Below are positions 31,923 to 39,367 of a DNA stretch of 64,000 nucleotides, one piece after another; position 1 is the stretch's first letter, and every line of letters starts with the position of its first letter. The DNA lies in NCBI RefSeq assembly GCF_003347665.1, contig NZ_QDGA01000006.1, positions 88,913 to 152,912 on the forward strand, in the 5' to 3' direction. The stretch comes from Microvirga calopogonii. Its GTDB lineage: Bacteria; Pseudomonadota; Alphaproteobacteria; Rhizobiales; Beijerinckiaceae. The notes under the pieces were generated by a model. The model was not told where the DNA came from. It made no database searches and saw only the letters and a list, made by a program, of their open reading frames with translations. Position numbers and translations under genes: made by a program.

Positions 31923-32689
31923 TGGCCGAAAAGCTCCTTCTTGCGGGTATCGAGCCGGTCGTTGGCGAAAGCCATCGCTGCAGTCCTGTTGGGACGCTCT
32001 TCTGCAGGACAGGTGTCGACCTTGAGGAACTGGGCGATCTTTATCCTCGCCTTCCGGATCTCGGCGATGCTGTCGAGCGGGATGTCCAAGAGGTATCGGC
32101 GGACCTGGTTCACGTACGGATTCGTTTCGTCGGGTACAGTCTCCCGGAGGGTGACCCGATTGAAGCCCCGCCGAAGGTCAATTCTGATCCTTACTGGGAC
32201 CAGGTCATTGCGGCTGATCTCGATCTCAGCAACGCCGTCGCGATGAAACCGGATGGTCGAGGACACCAAGAACTTGTTCTTGAGCGATCCTTCCTGGACG
32301 AGGCGGTAAACCTCCATACGATCCGAAACCTGGCGGGATCGCCGGTCGATCATGAGGAGGAGACCCGCTTTCTTCTCAACGAGGGGCGGCTCGACCGTGA
32401 TCTCGGCGAGTGACACGAACCTCTGGAACGAGGAGCTTGCAAGAGTCCCCAGGCGCTTCTGAACGGGACTCGGTCGCACCCGGTCCGAGACGAAGTAGTA
32501 CGCTGCCGGCAGGACCGTCAGGAGCATGAAGACGAAAGCGAGCGAGGTGTCGAAGATCAGATCGACAAAGGCGAACACGAGAAATGCCACAACGGCGGCC
32601 AGCACGGGCGCGGCGGCGAGTTTAGCCTTCAGAGCTTGGAGCGAGCGGGATCGTGCCCAGACCAGAGCCTGGGATGCATACGTCGTCAT
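31919..32689 (-). CDS. Membrane protein with cytoplasmic domain
   Basis: 256 residues. Two transmembrane segments at about 25-45 and 50-70, then a soluble domain from about 80 on with alternating strands (AEIEISRNDLVPVRIRIDLR) and a basic helical end. No family recognised. Translationally coupled to the 41-residue peptide. Confidence 0.55.
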   Translation of the reverse strand: MTTYASQALVWARSRSLQALKAKLAAAPVLAAVVAFLVFAFVDLIFDTSLAFVFMLLTVLPAAYYFVSDRVRPSPVQKRLGTLASSSFQRFVSLAEITVEPPLVEKKAGLLLMIDRRSRQVSDRMEVYRLVQEGSLKNKFLVSSTIRFHRDGVAEIEISRNDLVPVRIRIDLRRGFNRVTLRETVPDETNPYVNQVRRYLLDIPLDSIAEIRKARIKIAQFLKVDTCPAEERPNRTAAMAFANDRLDTRKKELFGQ

Positions 32690-32709
32690 GACTGTCCTTG
32701 GGCGTGAGG

Positions 32710-33369
32710 TTAGCGGGATTTCAGGTGGTCGAGGGCAGCCTGTGCAGCGTCTCTGAGATCAGCGGGTGAGCCTGTCGCCAGTGCCCGTTCGAGTTGCGCA
32801 ATGATCTGTTCCTCGGACGACTTCACCGGAAACTGGATCTTCGGAGGCGAGGGTCGCTTTTGTTCGTTCGCGCCATTCCAATCTGGCTCCAGGACGGTGC
32901 CGCGGCCAGCGTTGACGGCCAATTGATCGGCCATCTCATTGTATTGGTTGCCATTATGGCCGCGGACCCACTGCCATTTGATCTGCTGCTTAGACGCGAG
33001 GCGGTCGAGCTCCTGCCAGAGATCTTGGTTTTCGACCGGCTTCTTCTGGGCATTGCGCCAGTTGTTGCGCTTCCAATTGACGATCCATTCCGTGATGCCC
33101 TTGATCACATACTGGCTGTCGGCATGGATGGTGAAGGTGCACTCCTCCGCCTTGAAATGATCTAGCAGCGCGATGGCGGCCGAGAGCTCCATCTTGTTGT
33201 TCGTGGTCTGCGAGCCGCCAAAACCGGAGAGGGAATGGGCCCTGCCGTGCCTATCCAAGATGACGACGCCGAAGCCGCCCGGGCCGGGATTTCCAGAGCA
33301 GGCGCCATCGATGTAGGCCTGAACGACGAGGCGGCCGGCAGCGTCACGCAGAAAATGATTATCGAACAT
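32710..33369 (-). CDS. rnhA: Ribonuclease HI with C-terminal extension
   Basis: 219 residues from the ATG at 33369. All catalytic residues are present: D21 in YIDGACSGNPGPGG, E61 in KMEL, D84 in HADSQYV, H138 in RGHNGNQYNEMAD and D148 there. The enzyme cuts RNA in RNA-DNA hybrids, for example in plasmid or phage replication primers. After the 155-residue core there is a 60-residue extension with a helical end (EEQIIAQLERALATG) not typical of chromosomal RNase HI. Likely a second rnhA of the cell; inference. Confidence 0.9.
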   Translation of the reverse strand: MFDNHFLRDAAGRLVVQAYIDGACSGNPGPGGFGVVILDRHGRAHSLSGFGGSQTTNNKMELSAAIALLDHFKAEECTFTIHADSQYVIKGITEWIVNWKRNNWRNAQKKPVENQDLWQELDRLASKQQIKWQWVRGHNGNQYNEMADQLAVNAGRGTVLEPDWNGANEQKRPSPPKIQFPVKSSEEQIIAQLERALATGSPADLRDAAQAALDHLKSR

Positions 33370-33408
33370 GCGGGAGGTCTCTGATTGAAAATGGCTGCGA
33401 AGCAATCA

Positions 33409-33428
33409 GGGGCCGTCGAAGCGGCCCC
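33409..33428. terminator. GC-rich hairpin
   Basis: GGGGCCG, TCGAAG loop, CGGCCCC between the stop at 33441 and the rnhA start. No T-run; a weak terminator or processing site. Confidence 0.4.
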
Positions 33429-33440
33429 CTGGTGCCTAGG

Positions 33441-33686
33441 CTAGTGCCAGCGTGAGGCGAGGCTGGCAACTGTCGTCTCGCCCGGATCGAAGGAGATTTC
33501 AGCGGTCATCTTCCGAGCCTGCCCTGCGGAGGCAAAGCCGAGAACGAGTGTCGCCCGGTTTTCGCTGGAGATGAGGTTGAGGCTCATCGACTTGAGAGTG
33601 CCGTGGGTAGGCTCATACATGCGACGATAACGGTCGCGCAGCTGGGCGACGGTGCCGTACCGGGAGTTCGTGTCGATCGCGATCAT
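33441..33686 (-). CDS. Hypothetical protein
   Basis: 81 residues from the ATG at 33686 with GAGAGTAGAG upstream; an ATG at 33719 has no site. Contains a basic helix (QLRDRYRRMYE) then strands (NLISSENRATLVLGFASAG). No family recognised. The leader box near 33755 lies about 65 nt upstream. Confidence 0.5.
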   Translation of the reverse strand: MIAIDTNSRYGTVAQLRDRYRRMYEPTHGTLKSMSLNLISSENRATLVLGFASAGQARKMTAEISFDPGETTVASLASRWH

Positions 33687-33838
33687 GTACTCTACTCTCG
33701 TTTGGATCAGATTTGCCACCTGGCTGCCGTTTGGTTGCTCGGCAGCTTTTGGGGATTTTTCTGATCTTGTGAACCGATTTCGAGGCCATCAAAGAAGAAA
33801 TAGAACAACAGATTGGGAGGATTTTTCCGACCGATTTT

Positions 33839-33970
33839 AACGCCTTACGGGGTTTAGATAAGACGTCATTTTTCGCCCTAAAACTGGTCCGCTGACCGCC
33901 GATCCAAAAACAGAGCAGATCCCGATTAGAACACCAACACCACTGGAACCCACCAATAGCCTTGCTCTAC
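33839..33970. repeat. Duplicated intergenic element R3, copy 1
   Basis: Starts AACGCCTTACGGGGTTTA, then ACTGGTCCGCTGACCG, GAGCAGATCCCG, ATAGCCTT. The whole series recurs from 34042. On the minus strand the first block reads TAAACCCCGTAAGGCGTT, close to the leader box. GGTC-CGCT-GACC can form a small hairpin in both copies. No gene lies between 33720 and 34259. Confidence 0.5.
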
Positions 33971-34041
33971 CAGATCAATCCTTCCAGAGCCGCCCTGAAA
34001 AAATCATCCCGGCGGCTTGGAATAGAGCCCATTGGAAGATA

Positions 34042-34170
34042 AACGCCTTACGGGGTTTAACTGCCCCGCAATTTTAGGTGCCAAACTGGTCCGTTGACCG
34101 CAAGTCCAAGAACTCAGCAGATCCCGGATAGAACACAAACGCTAATGGAAGATCCCAATAGCCTTTTGCT
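34042..34170. repeat. Duplicated intergenic element R3, copy 2
   Basis: Second copy, about 203 bp from the first, with AACGCCTTACGGGGTTTA, ACTGGTCCGTTGACCG, CAGCAGATCCCG and CAATAGCCTT. Ends about 90 bp before the MucR gene, so the element could be part of its control region. Confidence 0.5.
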
Positions 34171-34259
34171 CCAATCGGAGCATCCCTTTGAAGGTGGTCC
34201 TGTCTGAACCACCGCGCCTATATCCTCCGGACTGCTTAAACCCACAAGTGAGCTACTCT

Positions 34260-34727
34260 ATGAACAACCCTGAAGTCGCCACCACATCGACGAACAACGA
34301 TCTTATTCAGATGACGGCCGACGTCGTGACTGCCTACGTGGCGCACAATTCCCTGGTACGGCAGGACATTCCGACATTGATCGAGAACGTGCACAGGGCC
34401 TTCGTGAAGATTCAAAGCGGACCTGAGGAGATCAAGATTGCAGAGCCTCTGCAGCCTCGGATGCCAATCAAGAAGACGATCACGCCGGACTATCTGATCA
34501 GCCTGGAGGATGGCCGCCAGTATCGGACCCTGAAGCGGCACCTGAGGGGAGTAGGCCTAACGCCGGAGGAATACCGGACCAAGTGGGGCCTGCCTCACGA
34601 CTATCCGATGGTTGCGCCGAACTATTCTCAGCAGCGTTCTGAGATGGCGAAGACCATGGGTCTTGGCGCCCAGGGGAAGAAACCTGCAAAGAAGGCGGGC
34701 CGTCGCTCCGCTGCGGCATCGGCGTAA
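34260..34727 (+). CDS. MucR/Ros family transcriptional regulator
   Basis: 155 residues from the ATG at 34260. N-terminal part has the MucR DIVSAYV-like helix (TADVVTAYVAHNSLVRQDIP) and LIENVHRAF; the C-terminal part has YLISLEDGRQYRTLKRHL and LTPEEYRTKWGLP, the Ros/MucR DNA-binding signature. The zinc-binding Cys2 pair of Ros is not seen (SLEDGRQYR in place of CLEDG), so it is an atypical, apparently zinc-free member. The family controls motility, polysaccharide and cell-cycle genes in alphaproteobacteria, often as H-NS-like silencers of accessory DNA. Confidence 0.85.
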   Translation: MNNPEVATTSTNNDLIQMTADVVTAYVAHNSLVRQDIPTLIENVHRAFVKIQSGPEEIKIAEPLQPRMPIKKTITPDYLISLEDGRQYRTLKRHLRGVGLTPEEYRTKWGLPHDYPMVAPNYSQQRSEMAKTMGLGAQGKKPAKKAGRRSAAASA

Positions 34728-34735
34728 GCAACTCG

Positions 34736-35134
34736 TCAGGTCCAGCGTTTGGCATGACCAGCGCGGACAAGGAGGCGGCCCAGATCAGAGCCGTCGAGTG
34801 CGATGCGGGCGAGGGTTCGCCCGTATCGATCCTTACCCTTCCTGCGGATGGTGGCAGAACGGGCCCGGTCGATCGTGTCCCGGAGGAACTCGGTCGCGGC
34901 AACAGCCCTGGTGAGCTCTTTGCGGGAGCGCGGTCGCCGGAGTTCGGGTGCATTCACGTTTTGCAGGCGAATCTTTTCTGAGACGGATCGGTCCGGTCCG
35001 ATGATCCAGACGGTGTCACCGTCGATTACGCAGAGATTCCGTGGATTGATGGTCTGCTTTGCAGAGTACCGGACCCAGTTCCACAACAGGTAGACGAACA
35101 GGAGAGCAAGGGCAGCCGAAACAAGAAGGCTCAT
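34736..35134 (-). CDS. Membrane-anchored SNase-like nuclease
   Basis: 132 residues. N-terminal hydrophobic anchor (about 2-22), then the thermonuclease fold: VIDGDTVWI, KIRLQNVNAPEL, and KDRYGRTLARIALDG with DLGRLLVRAG. Key Asp, Arg and Glu positions are present. Staphylococcal-nuclease-type enzymes cut DNA and RNA. GAGGAG lies 5 nt before ATG and just past the stop of the gene at 35143. Confidence 0.8.
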   Translation of the reverse strand: MSLLVSAALALLFVYLLWNWVRYSAKQTINPRNLCVIDGDTVWIIGPDRSVSEKIRLQNVNAPELRRPRSRKELTRAVAATEFLRDTIDRARSATIRRKGKDRYGRTLARIALDGSDLGRLLVRAGHAKRWT

Positions 35135-35142
35135 GGAACTCC

Positions 35143-35616
35143 TCAGGCGATAGCTTGCGTGGAGATGGAGGAGGAAGAGCAGACTAAGACCCGTTTGATC
35201 CGCTCGAGGTGGCGAGCCGCCAGCGCCGCATCCAAATGGCGGATGCCGGTGTAGACGCGGCGGCTCATGTATCCGGCAGCGTGAGCTGTGTTTTTGCGCC
35301 GCTCCTCCTTGCGTACCTTACGTGGGTCGATGGTGCGGATGAGGGAGACAGGCCCGAAACCCTGCCCACGGCGGGCGAGGGTGTCGTGAAGGCATTTCTC
35401 GCCGCTCGGTGTAATCATCATACAGGTGACGCGCTTCCGGCCGCCGGCGGGTTGCCTGGTGCGGCGCAGGTGTCCGAGCCTCAGAAGATCCTCGACATAT
35501 GAGGTGACGGCATAGGCCCATTTGACCTGAACGGCGAAGCCCGCGTCTCCGCGGGAGGCCGCAAGGCGGAGGTAGGCCGTGCGTATGGCAAGGCCCTTGT
35601 GCTTGTCAGCCGACAT
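35143..35616 (-). CDS. Hypothetical protein, possible winged helix
   Basis: 157 residues. AVTSYVEDLLRLGHLRRTRQ followed by a strand pair (RVTCMMITPSGEKCL) looks like a winged-helix recognition region, suggesting DNA binding. C-terminal part is helical and basic. The leader AATCCCCGAAATTTCAGGAGC and TTCG-ATG start fit the common pattern. Confidence 0.5.
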   Translation of the reverse strand: MSADKHKGLAIRTAYLRLAASRGDAGFAVQVKWAYAVTSYVEDLLRLGHLRRTRQPAGGRKRVTCMMITPSGEKCLHDTLARRGQGFGPVSLIRTIDPRKVRKEERRKNTAHAAGYMSRRVYTGIRHLDAALAARHLERIKRVLVCSSSSISTQAIA

Positions 35617-35724
35617 CGAACGCTCCTGAAATTTCGGGGATTGATCGAAAAAGATCTCAAGAACGGCGGCCCCACAGGAAAGAGGTGGAAATCCTGGGCG
35701 GGGAGTACAAATGAAGAACAGGCA

Positions 35725-36911
35725 ATGCTATTACTAAGGCGACCTGATAGCCTGTATCCATTCGTGGGGACCACGTTGGACATCACCCTTGACCCAGTCA
35801 TTGCACGCGAGAGGCCAAAGGAAGCCGCTCAGACCGAGGGGTTCATTGATCGCAAAGTGATACATTGTGACATGGACGCCTTTTACGCGAGTTGCGAGCA
35901 GAGAGACAATCCCGAATTGCGCGGGAAGCCTGTCGCGGTGGGCGGCTCAAGAGAGCGGGGCGTCGTGGCAGCTGCGAGCTATGAGGCTCGCCGCTTTGGT
36001 GTCCATTCCGCAATGCCGTCGGTAACGGCGCGCCGCAAGTGTGCTGATCTGATCTTCGTGAAGCCACGCTTCGACGTCTACAAGCAGGTTTCCCTGCAGA
36101 TCCGCGAGATCTTCCACGAGTACACGCCTCTGGTGGAGCCCCTCTCGCTGGACGAGGCTTATCTTGATGTCACCGAGAACCTGAAGGGCATAGCGTATGC
36201 AACGCAGGTTGCGCGTGAGATCCGAGCGAAGATCTTTCAGGAGACGGGACTGACAGCGTCGGTCGGTATATCATATCAGAAATTTCTGGCGAAGATGGCA
36301 TCGGATCAGCGTAAGCCCAACGGCATGTTCGTCATCACGCCGGAGATGGGGCCGGCGTTTATGGAGCAACTCCCCATCCAGAAGTTTCATGGGATCGGCC
36401 CGGCGACGGCTGCCAAGTTCAACAGGTTGGGGATTTTCACCGGGCTTGATCTGAAAGGACGCTCGCTTGAGTTTCTTCAGGAGCGGTTCGGCAAGGCTGG
36501 GAGCTATTATTACTGGCTCGCCCGGGGCGTCGATCACCGTCCCGTGCGCCCAGACCGGATCCGGAAGTCTGTCGGGGCCGAAAACACGTTCTCGAACGAT
36601 CTAACGGAATTGGAAGCGATGAAGACGGCGCTCCAGCCGATTATCGACAAAGTCTGGCGGCATTGCGATCAAACGGGGGGCGGGGCCGTACGGTGACGCT
36701 AAAGGTCAAGTATGCGGACTTTCACCAGATCACCCGCAGCCGAACGCTGTCAGGCATGGTGGAGGGCAGGGCGGCGCTCGAGGCTGCGTCGTTTGATCTT
36801 CTGTCGGCTTTGGCTCCCTTCCCAAAGGCGGTTCGGCTCCTTGGGGTCTCCCTCTCCACCCTAAATACGGATGAAGAATCCGAACCCCCGCAGCTATCGC
36901 TGGCCCTCTGA
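35725..36911 (+). pseudogene. dinB: DNA polymerase IV (dinB), frameshifted
   Basis: The first frame (to 36696) has the Y-family palm: HCDMDAFYASCEQRDNPELR with catalytic Asp, RGVVAAASYEARRFGV, PLSLDEAYLDV, then the thumb and part of the little finger. It then breaks near 36676-36681 in a run of six G. Adding one G restores GRTVTLKVKYADFHQITRSR in the frame ending at 36911, the normal end of the little finger. The lesion removes that domain, which binds the beta clamp and DNA. A sequencing error in the G-run cannot be excluded. Start at 35725 is probable, with a less likely start at 35599. No SOS box was found. Confidence 0.8.
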
Positions 36912-36977
36912 GCCGCACGGAATTGCTGAGCGAAATGTGAGTATGCAGCCAAGCTTTGTCCCCGACAAAGTGGCGCA

Positions 36978-36992
36978 GTTCTCGATTTGTTC
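36978..36992 (+). promoter_or_regulatory. LexA-type SOS box upstream of recA
   Basis: GTTC-TCGATTT-GTTC exactly matches the alphaproteobacterial SOS operator GTTC-N7-GTTC. It lies 64 bp before the recA ATG, which suggests damage-induced expression of this recA copy. Confidence 0.8.
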
Positions 36993-37056
36993 TGGTCATT
37001 CGGCTCCGATCAGGATAGGGTCCTGCAATCCCAAAATCAGGACGTGCGGAGCCCTT

Positions 37057-38100
37057 ATGAGCTTGGATAAGAACAAGGCGATCGAGACAGCGGTCGCGCA
37101 GATCGAACGCGCCTTCGGCAAAGGCGCAATCATGCGCCTGGGCGGCGATCAGGTTGTGGAGGTCGAGACAATCTCGACTGGCTCGCTTGGACTCGATATT
37201 GCCCTGGGTGTCGGCGGCCTGCCGAAGGGCCGCATCATCGAGATTTATGGGCCGGAGTCGTCGGGCAAGACCACGCTCACGCTTCACGCCATTGCCGAGG
37301 CCCAGAAGAAGGGCGGCGTTTGCGCATTTATCGACGCAGAGCACGCGCTTGACCCGGTCTATGCCCGCAAGCTGGGCGTCAATCTCGACGATCTCATTGT
37401 GTCCCAGCCGGATAATGGCGAGCAGGCGCTGGAGATCGCCGATACGATGGTTCGCTCGGGGGCGATCGACGTCGTGATCATTGATTCCGTCGCTGCCTTG
37501 ACCCCAAAAGCCGAAATCGAGGGCGAGATGGGAGAGAGCCGTCCTGGCTTGCAGGCCCGTCTCATGAGCCAGGCGCTGCGTAAGCTGACTGGCTCCATTC
37601 ACCGTACGAACACGCTGGTGATTTTCATCAACCAGATTCGCATGAAGATCGGCGTGACGTACGGCTCCCCTGAGACGACAACGGGCGGCAACGCGCTCAA
37701 GTTCTATGCCTCGGTGCGCCTGGATATTCGACGCACGTCGACCCTGAAGGATCGCGACGAGCCGATTGGCAACCAAGTGCGCGTGAAGGTCGTCAAGAAC
37801 AAGGTCGCTCCGCCCTTCAAGCAGGTCGAGTTCGACATCATGTTCGGTGAGGGTATCTCGAAGATGGGCGAGCTGATCGATCTCGGCGTGAAGGCTGGCG
37901 TCGTCGAGAAGTCGGGCGCCTGGTTCTCCTACGACAGCCAGCGTCTTGGGCAGGGCCGCGAGAACTCCAAGACCTTCCTGAAAGAAAACCCGGAGATCGC
38001 AGCCCAGATCGAGGGCAAGATCCGCGAGAATGCGGGCCTGCTCATGCACGATCTTCAGGCCAATGATACAGGCGATACCGCTGCGGACGATGCGGCGTAA
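37057..38100 (+). CDS. recA: Recombinase RecA
   Basis: 347 residues, the usual length. The ATG at 37057 ([20 protein letters not shown]) is preferred to earlier in-frame codons. Walker A GPESSGKT is at 65-72, Walker [16 protein letters not shown] about 145-157, the L1/L2 loop regions include [15 protein letters not shown] and [11 protein letters not shown], and the C-terminus is acidic. The protein assembles on single-strand DNA, promotes strand exchange and triggers LexA cleavage. It looks intact. The SOS box upstream and a terminator downstream make it a single-gene unit. On an accessory replicon it is probably an additional copy. Confidence 0.95.
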   Translation: MSLDKNKAIETAVAQIERAFGKGAIMRLGGDQVVEVETISTGSLGLDIALGVGGLPKGRIIEIYGPESSGKTTLTLHAIAEAQKKGGVCAFIDAEHALDPVYARKLGVNLDDLIVSQPDNGEQALEIADTMVRSGAIDVVIIDSVAALTPKAEIEGEMGESRPGLQARLMSQALRKLTGSIHRTNTLVIFINQIRMKIGVTYGSPETTTGGNALKFYASVRLDIRRTSTLKDRDEPIGNQVRVKVVKNKVAPPFKQVEFDIMFGEGISKMGELIDLGVKAGVVEKSGAWFSYDSQRLGQGRENSKTFLKENPEIAAQIEGKIRENAGLLMHDLQANDTGDTAADDAA

Positions 38101-38103
38101 TGG

Positions 38104-38133
38104 AAAAGGCCGGTCCTCGCGACCGGCCTTTTT
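38104..38133 (+). terminator. Rho-independent terminator after recA
   Basis: AAAAGGCCGGTC and GACCGGCCTTTTT form a 12-bp stem with a 5-nt loop followed by Ts; it may serve both recA and, on the other strand, the GGDEF gene. Confidence 0.9.
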
Positions 38134-38134
38134 C

Positions 38135-39367
38135 TTAAGCGACCTGTTGATCCGGTAGAGAGACAATATCGAATGAACGATAGCGTCCTCTGCCTTCCGA
38201 TTTTGCCTGATACAAGGCCTTGTCCGCGCCCCGCATGATCTCGTCGCGGGTCAATTGGGGATCCTTCGCCATGAAGATCCCGATACTTGTTCCGATTGTG
38301 ATCTCCTGGCGATCCAGTCCAATCGGTGCGCTGATCGCTGCAATGATCCGCTGCGAGATTGTCTCTGCAATTTCGACTGATACGGGATCCCTGAGCAGGA
38401 TGGCGAACTCATCGCCACCAAGACGGGCAGGGATATCATTGGCTCGGATTGAGTTCTGGAGACGCTTTGCGACGATCCGCAGCAATTCATCACCGGCTGC
38501 GTGGCCGAACTTGTCATTGACCAGCTTGAAGCCGTCCAGATCGAGATAGAGGACCGTCAGCGGCTCGCCGTGGGTGCGGAGCCTGTCAAGGTCAGCGTCC
38601 AGACGTTGGCGGAACAGAACCCGATTGGCCAACCCGGTGAGGGCATCGTGGTGGGCCAGGTATGTCAGGTTCTTGGCCAGATCCTGAACCTCGTCATGCG
38701 CGCCCTCCAACAGATCGTTCTGCCGCTTCATGAAGGCAATCAGACCAAAGCCGCAGAGGATCATCCCGATCATCATGAACGTGAAAGTGCGATGCAAGCT
38801 CATCAGCGCGACATGATTATCGGTAATCAGGTCGGCAACATATTGGTTTGCCACCCCGACAAGATGCGGCAAGATCGTCGCAATTGGCTCGAGGATTTCT
38901 GTTGCCTGGGCGGCCGCGCCGGGCTTCTCGATGCCGTAGATGAATGGCTCGGCGGCTTTGCGGATTTCATCCAGGCGATCAGCAGCCATCCTCGTGTCTT
39001 CATTGCTTTGGATGAAGGTTCCGAAGTTGCCATCCTTCAGCATAATAAACCGGCTTTGAACGATGTCGAATCTGAGAATGACGTCGTCCGCGGTGACGCC
39101 GCTGTCACCGGTGCGATAGGCAAGAAGGGCATGCTGAAGGCGAAAGAACTCAGATTCGGCCTTGTTTGCCACCCACGCCACATCCAGGCGCGAAACTCCT
39201 GCCAATTTGTCCTGTCGGTCCGCAATGAGCCATAAGAAGTAGGCTGCCCCGATAATGAAGCCGGCGCCAAGGATCACCAGGACAATCTTGAGCCTGTTGA
39301 GGGATTGTGCCCGGTTGGGCGCCCTCTTGCTTATGGCTTTCATTGCTTTCAGGCCGCTGATGATCAT
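38135..39367 (-). CDS. GGDEF diguanylate cyclase
   Basis: 410 residues. Two transmembrane helices (about 29-50 and near 190-215) enclose a periplasmic sensor-like helical region of about 140 residues; a GGDEF domain follows with DALTGLANR, RLGGDEFAIL and the metal-binding Asp in DLDGFKLVND. The active site is intact, so it should make cyclic di-GMP from GTP. Start at 39367 overlaps the upstream stop (TAATG), so both c-di-GMP genes form an operon. Confidence 0.85.
   Translation of the reverse strand: MIISGLKAMKAISKRAPNRAQSLNRLKIVLVILGAGFIIGAAYFLWLIADRQDKLAGVSRLDVAWVANKAESEFFRLQHALLAYRTGDSGVTADDVILRFDIVQSRFIMLKDGNFGTFIQSNEDTRMAADRLDEIRKAAEPFIYGIEKPGAAAQATEILEPIATILPHLVGVANQYVADLITDNHVALMSLHRTFTFMMIGMILCGFGLIAFMKRQNDLLEGAHDEVQDLAKNLTYLAHHDALTGLANRVLFRQRLDADLDRLRTHGEPLTVLYLDLDGFKLVNDKFGHAAGDELLRIVAKRLQNSIRANDIPARLGGDEFAILLRDPVSVEIAETISQRIIAAISAPIGLDRQEITIGTSIGIFMAKDPQLTRDEIMRGADKALYQAKSEGRGRYRSFDIVSLPDQQVA

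Noticed and set aside
33839..34170. Possible plasmid iterons or origin
   Set aside because: Two 130-bp copies rather than several short direct repeats, and no replication initiator gene nearby.
36730..38166. 478-codon minus-strand open frame
   Set aside because: Antisense to recA and the end of dinB; composition artefact.
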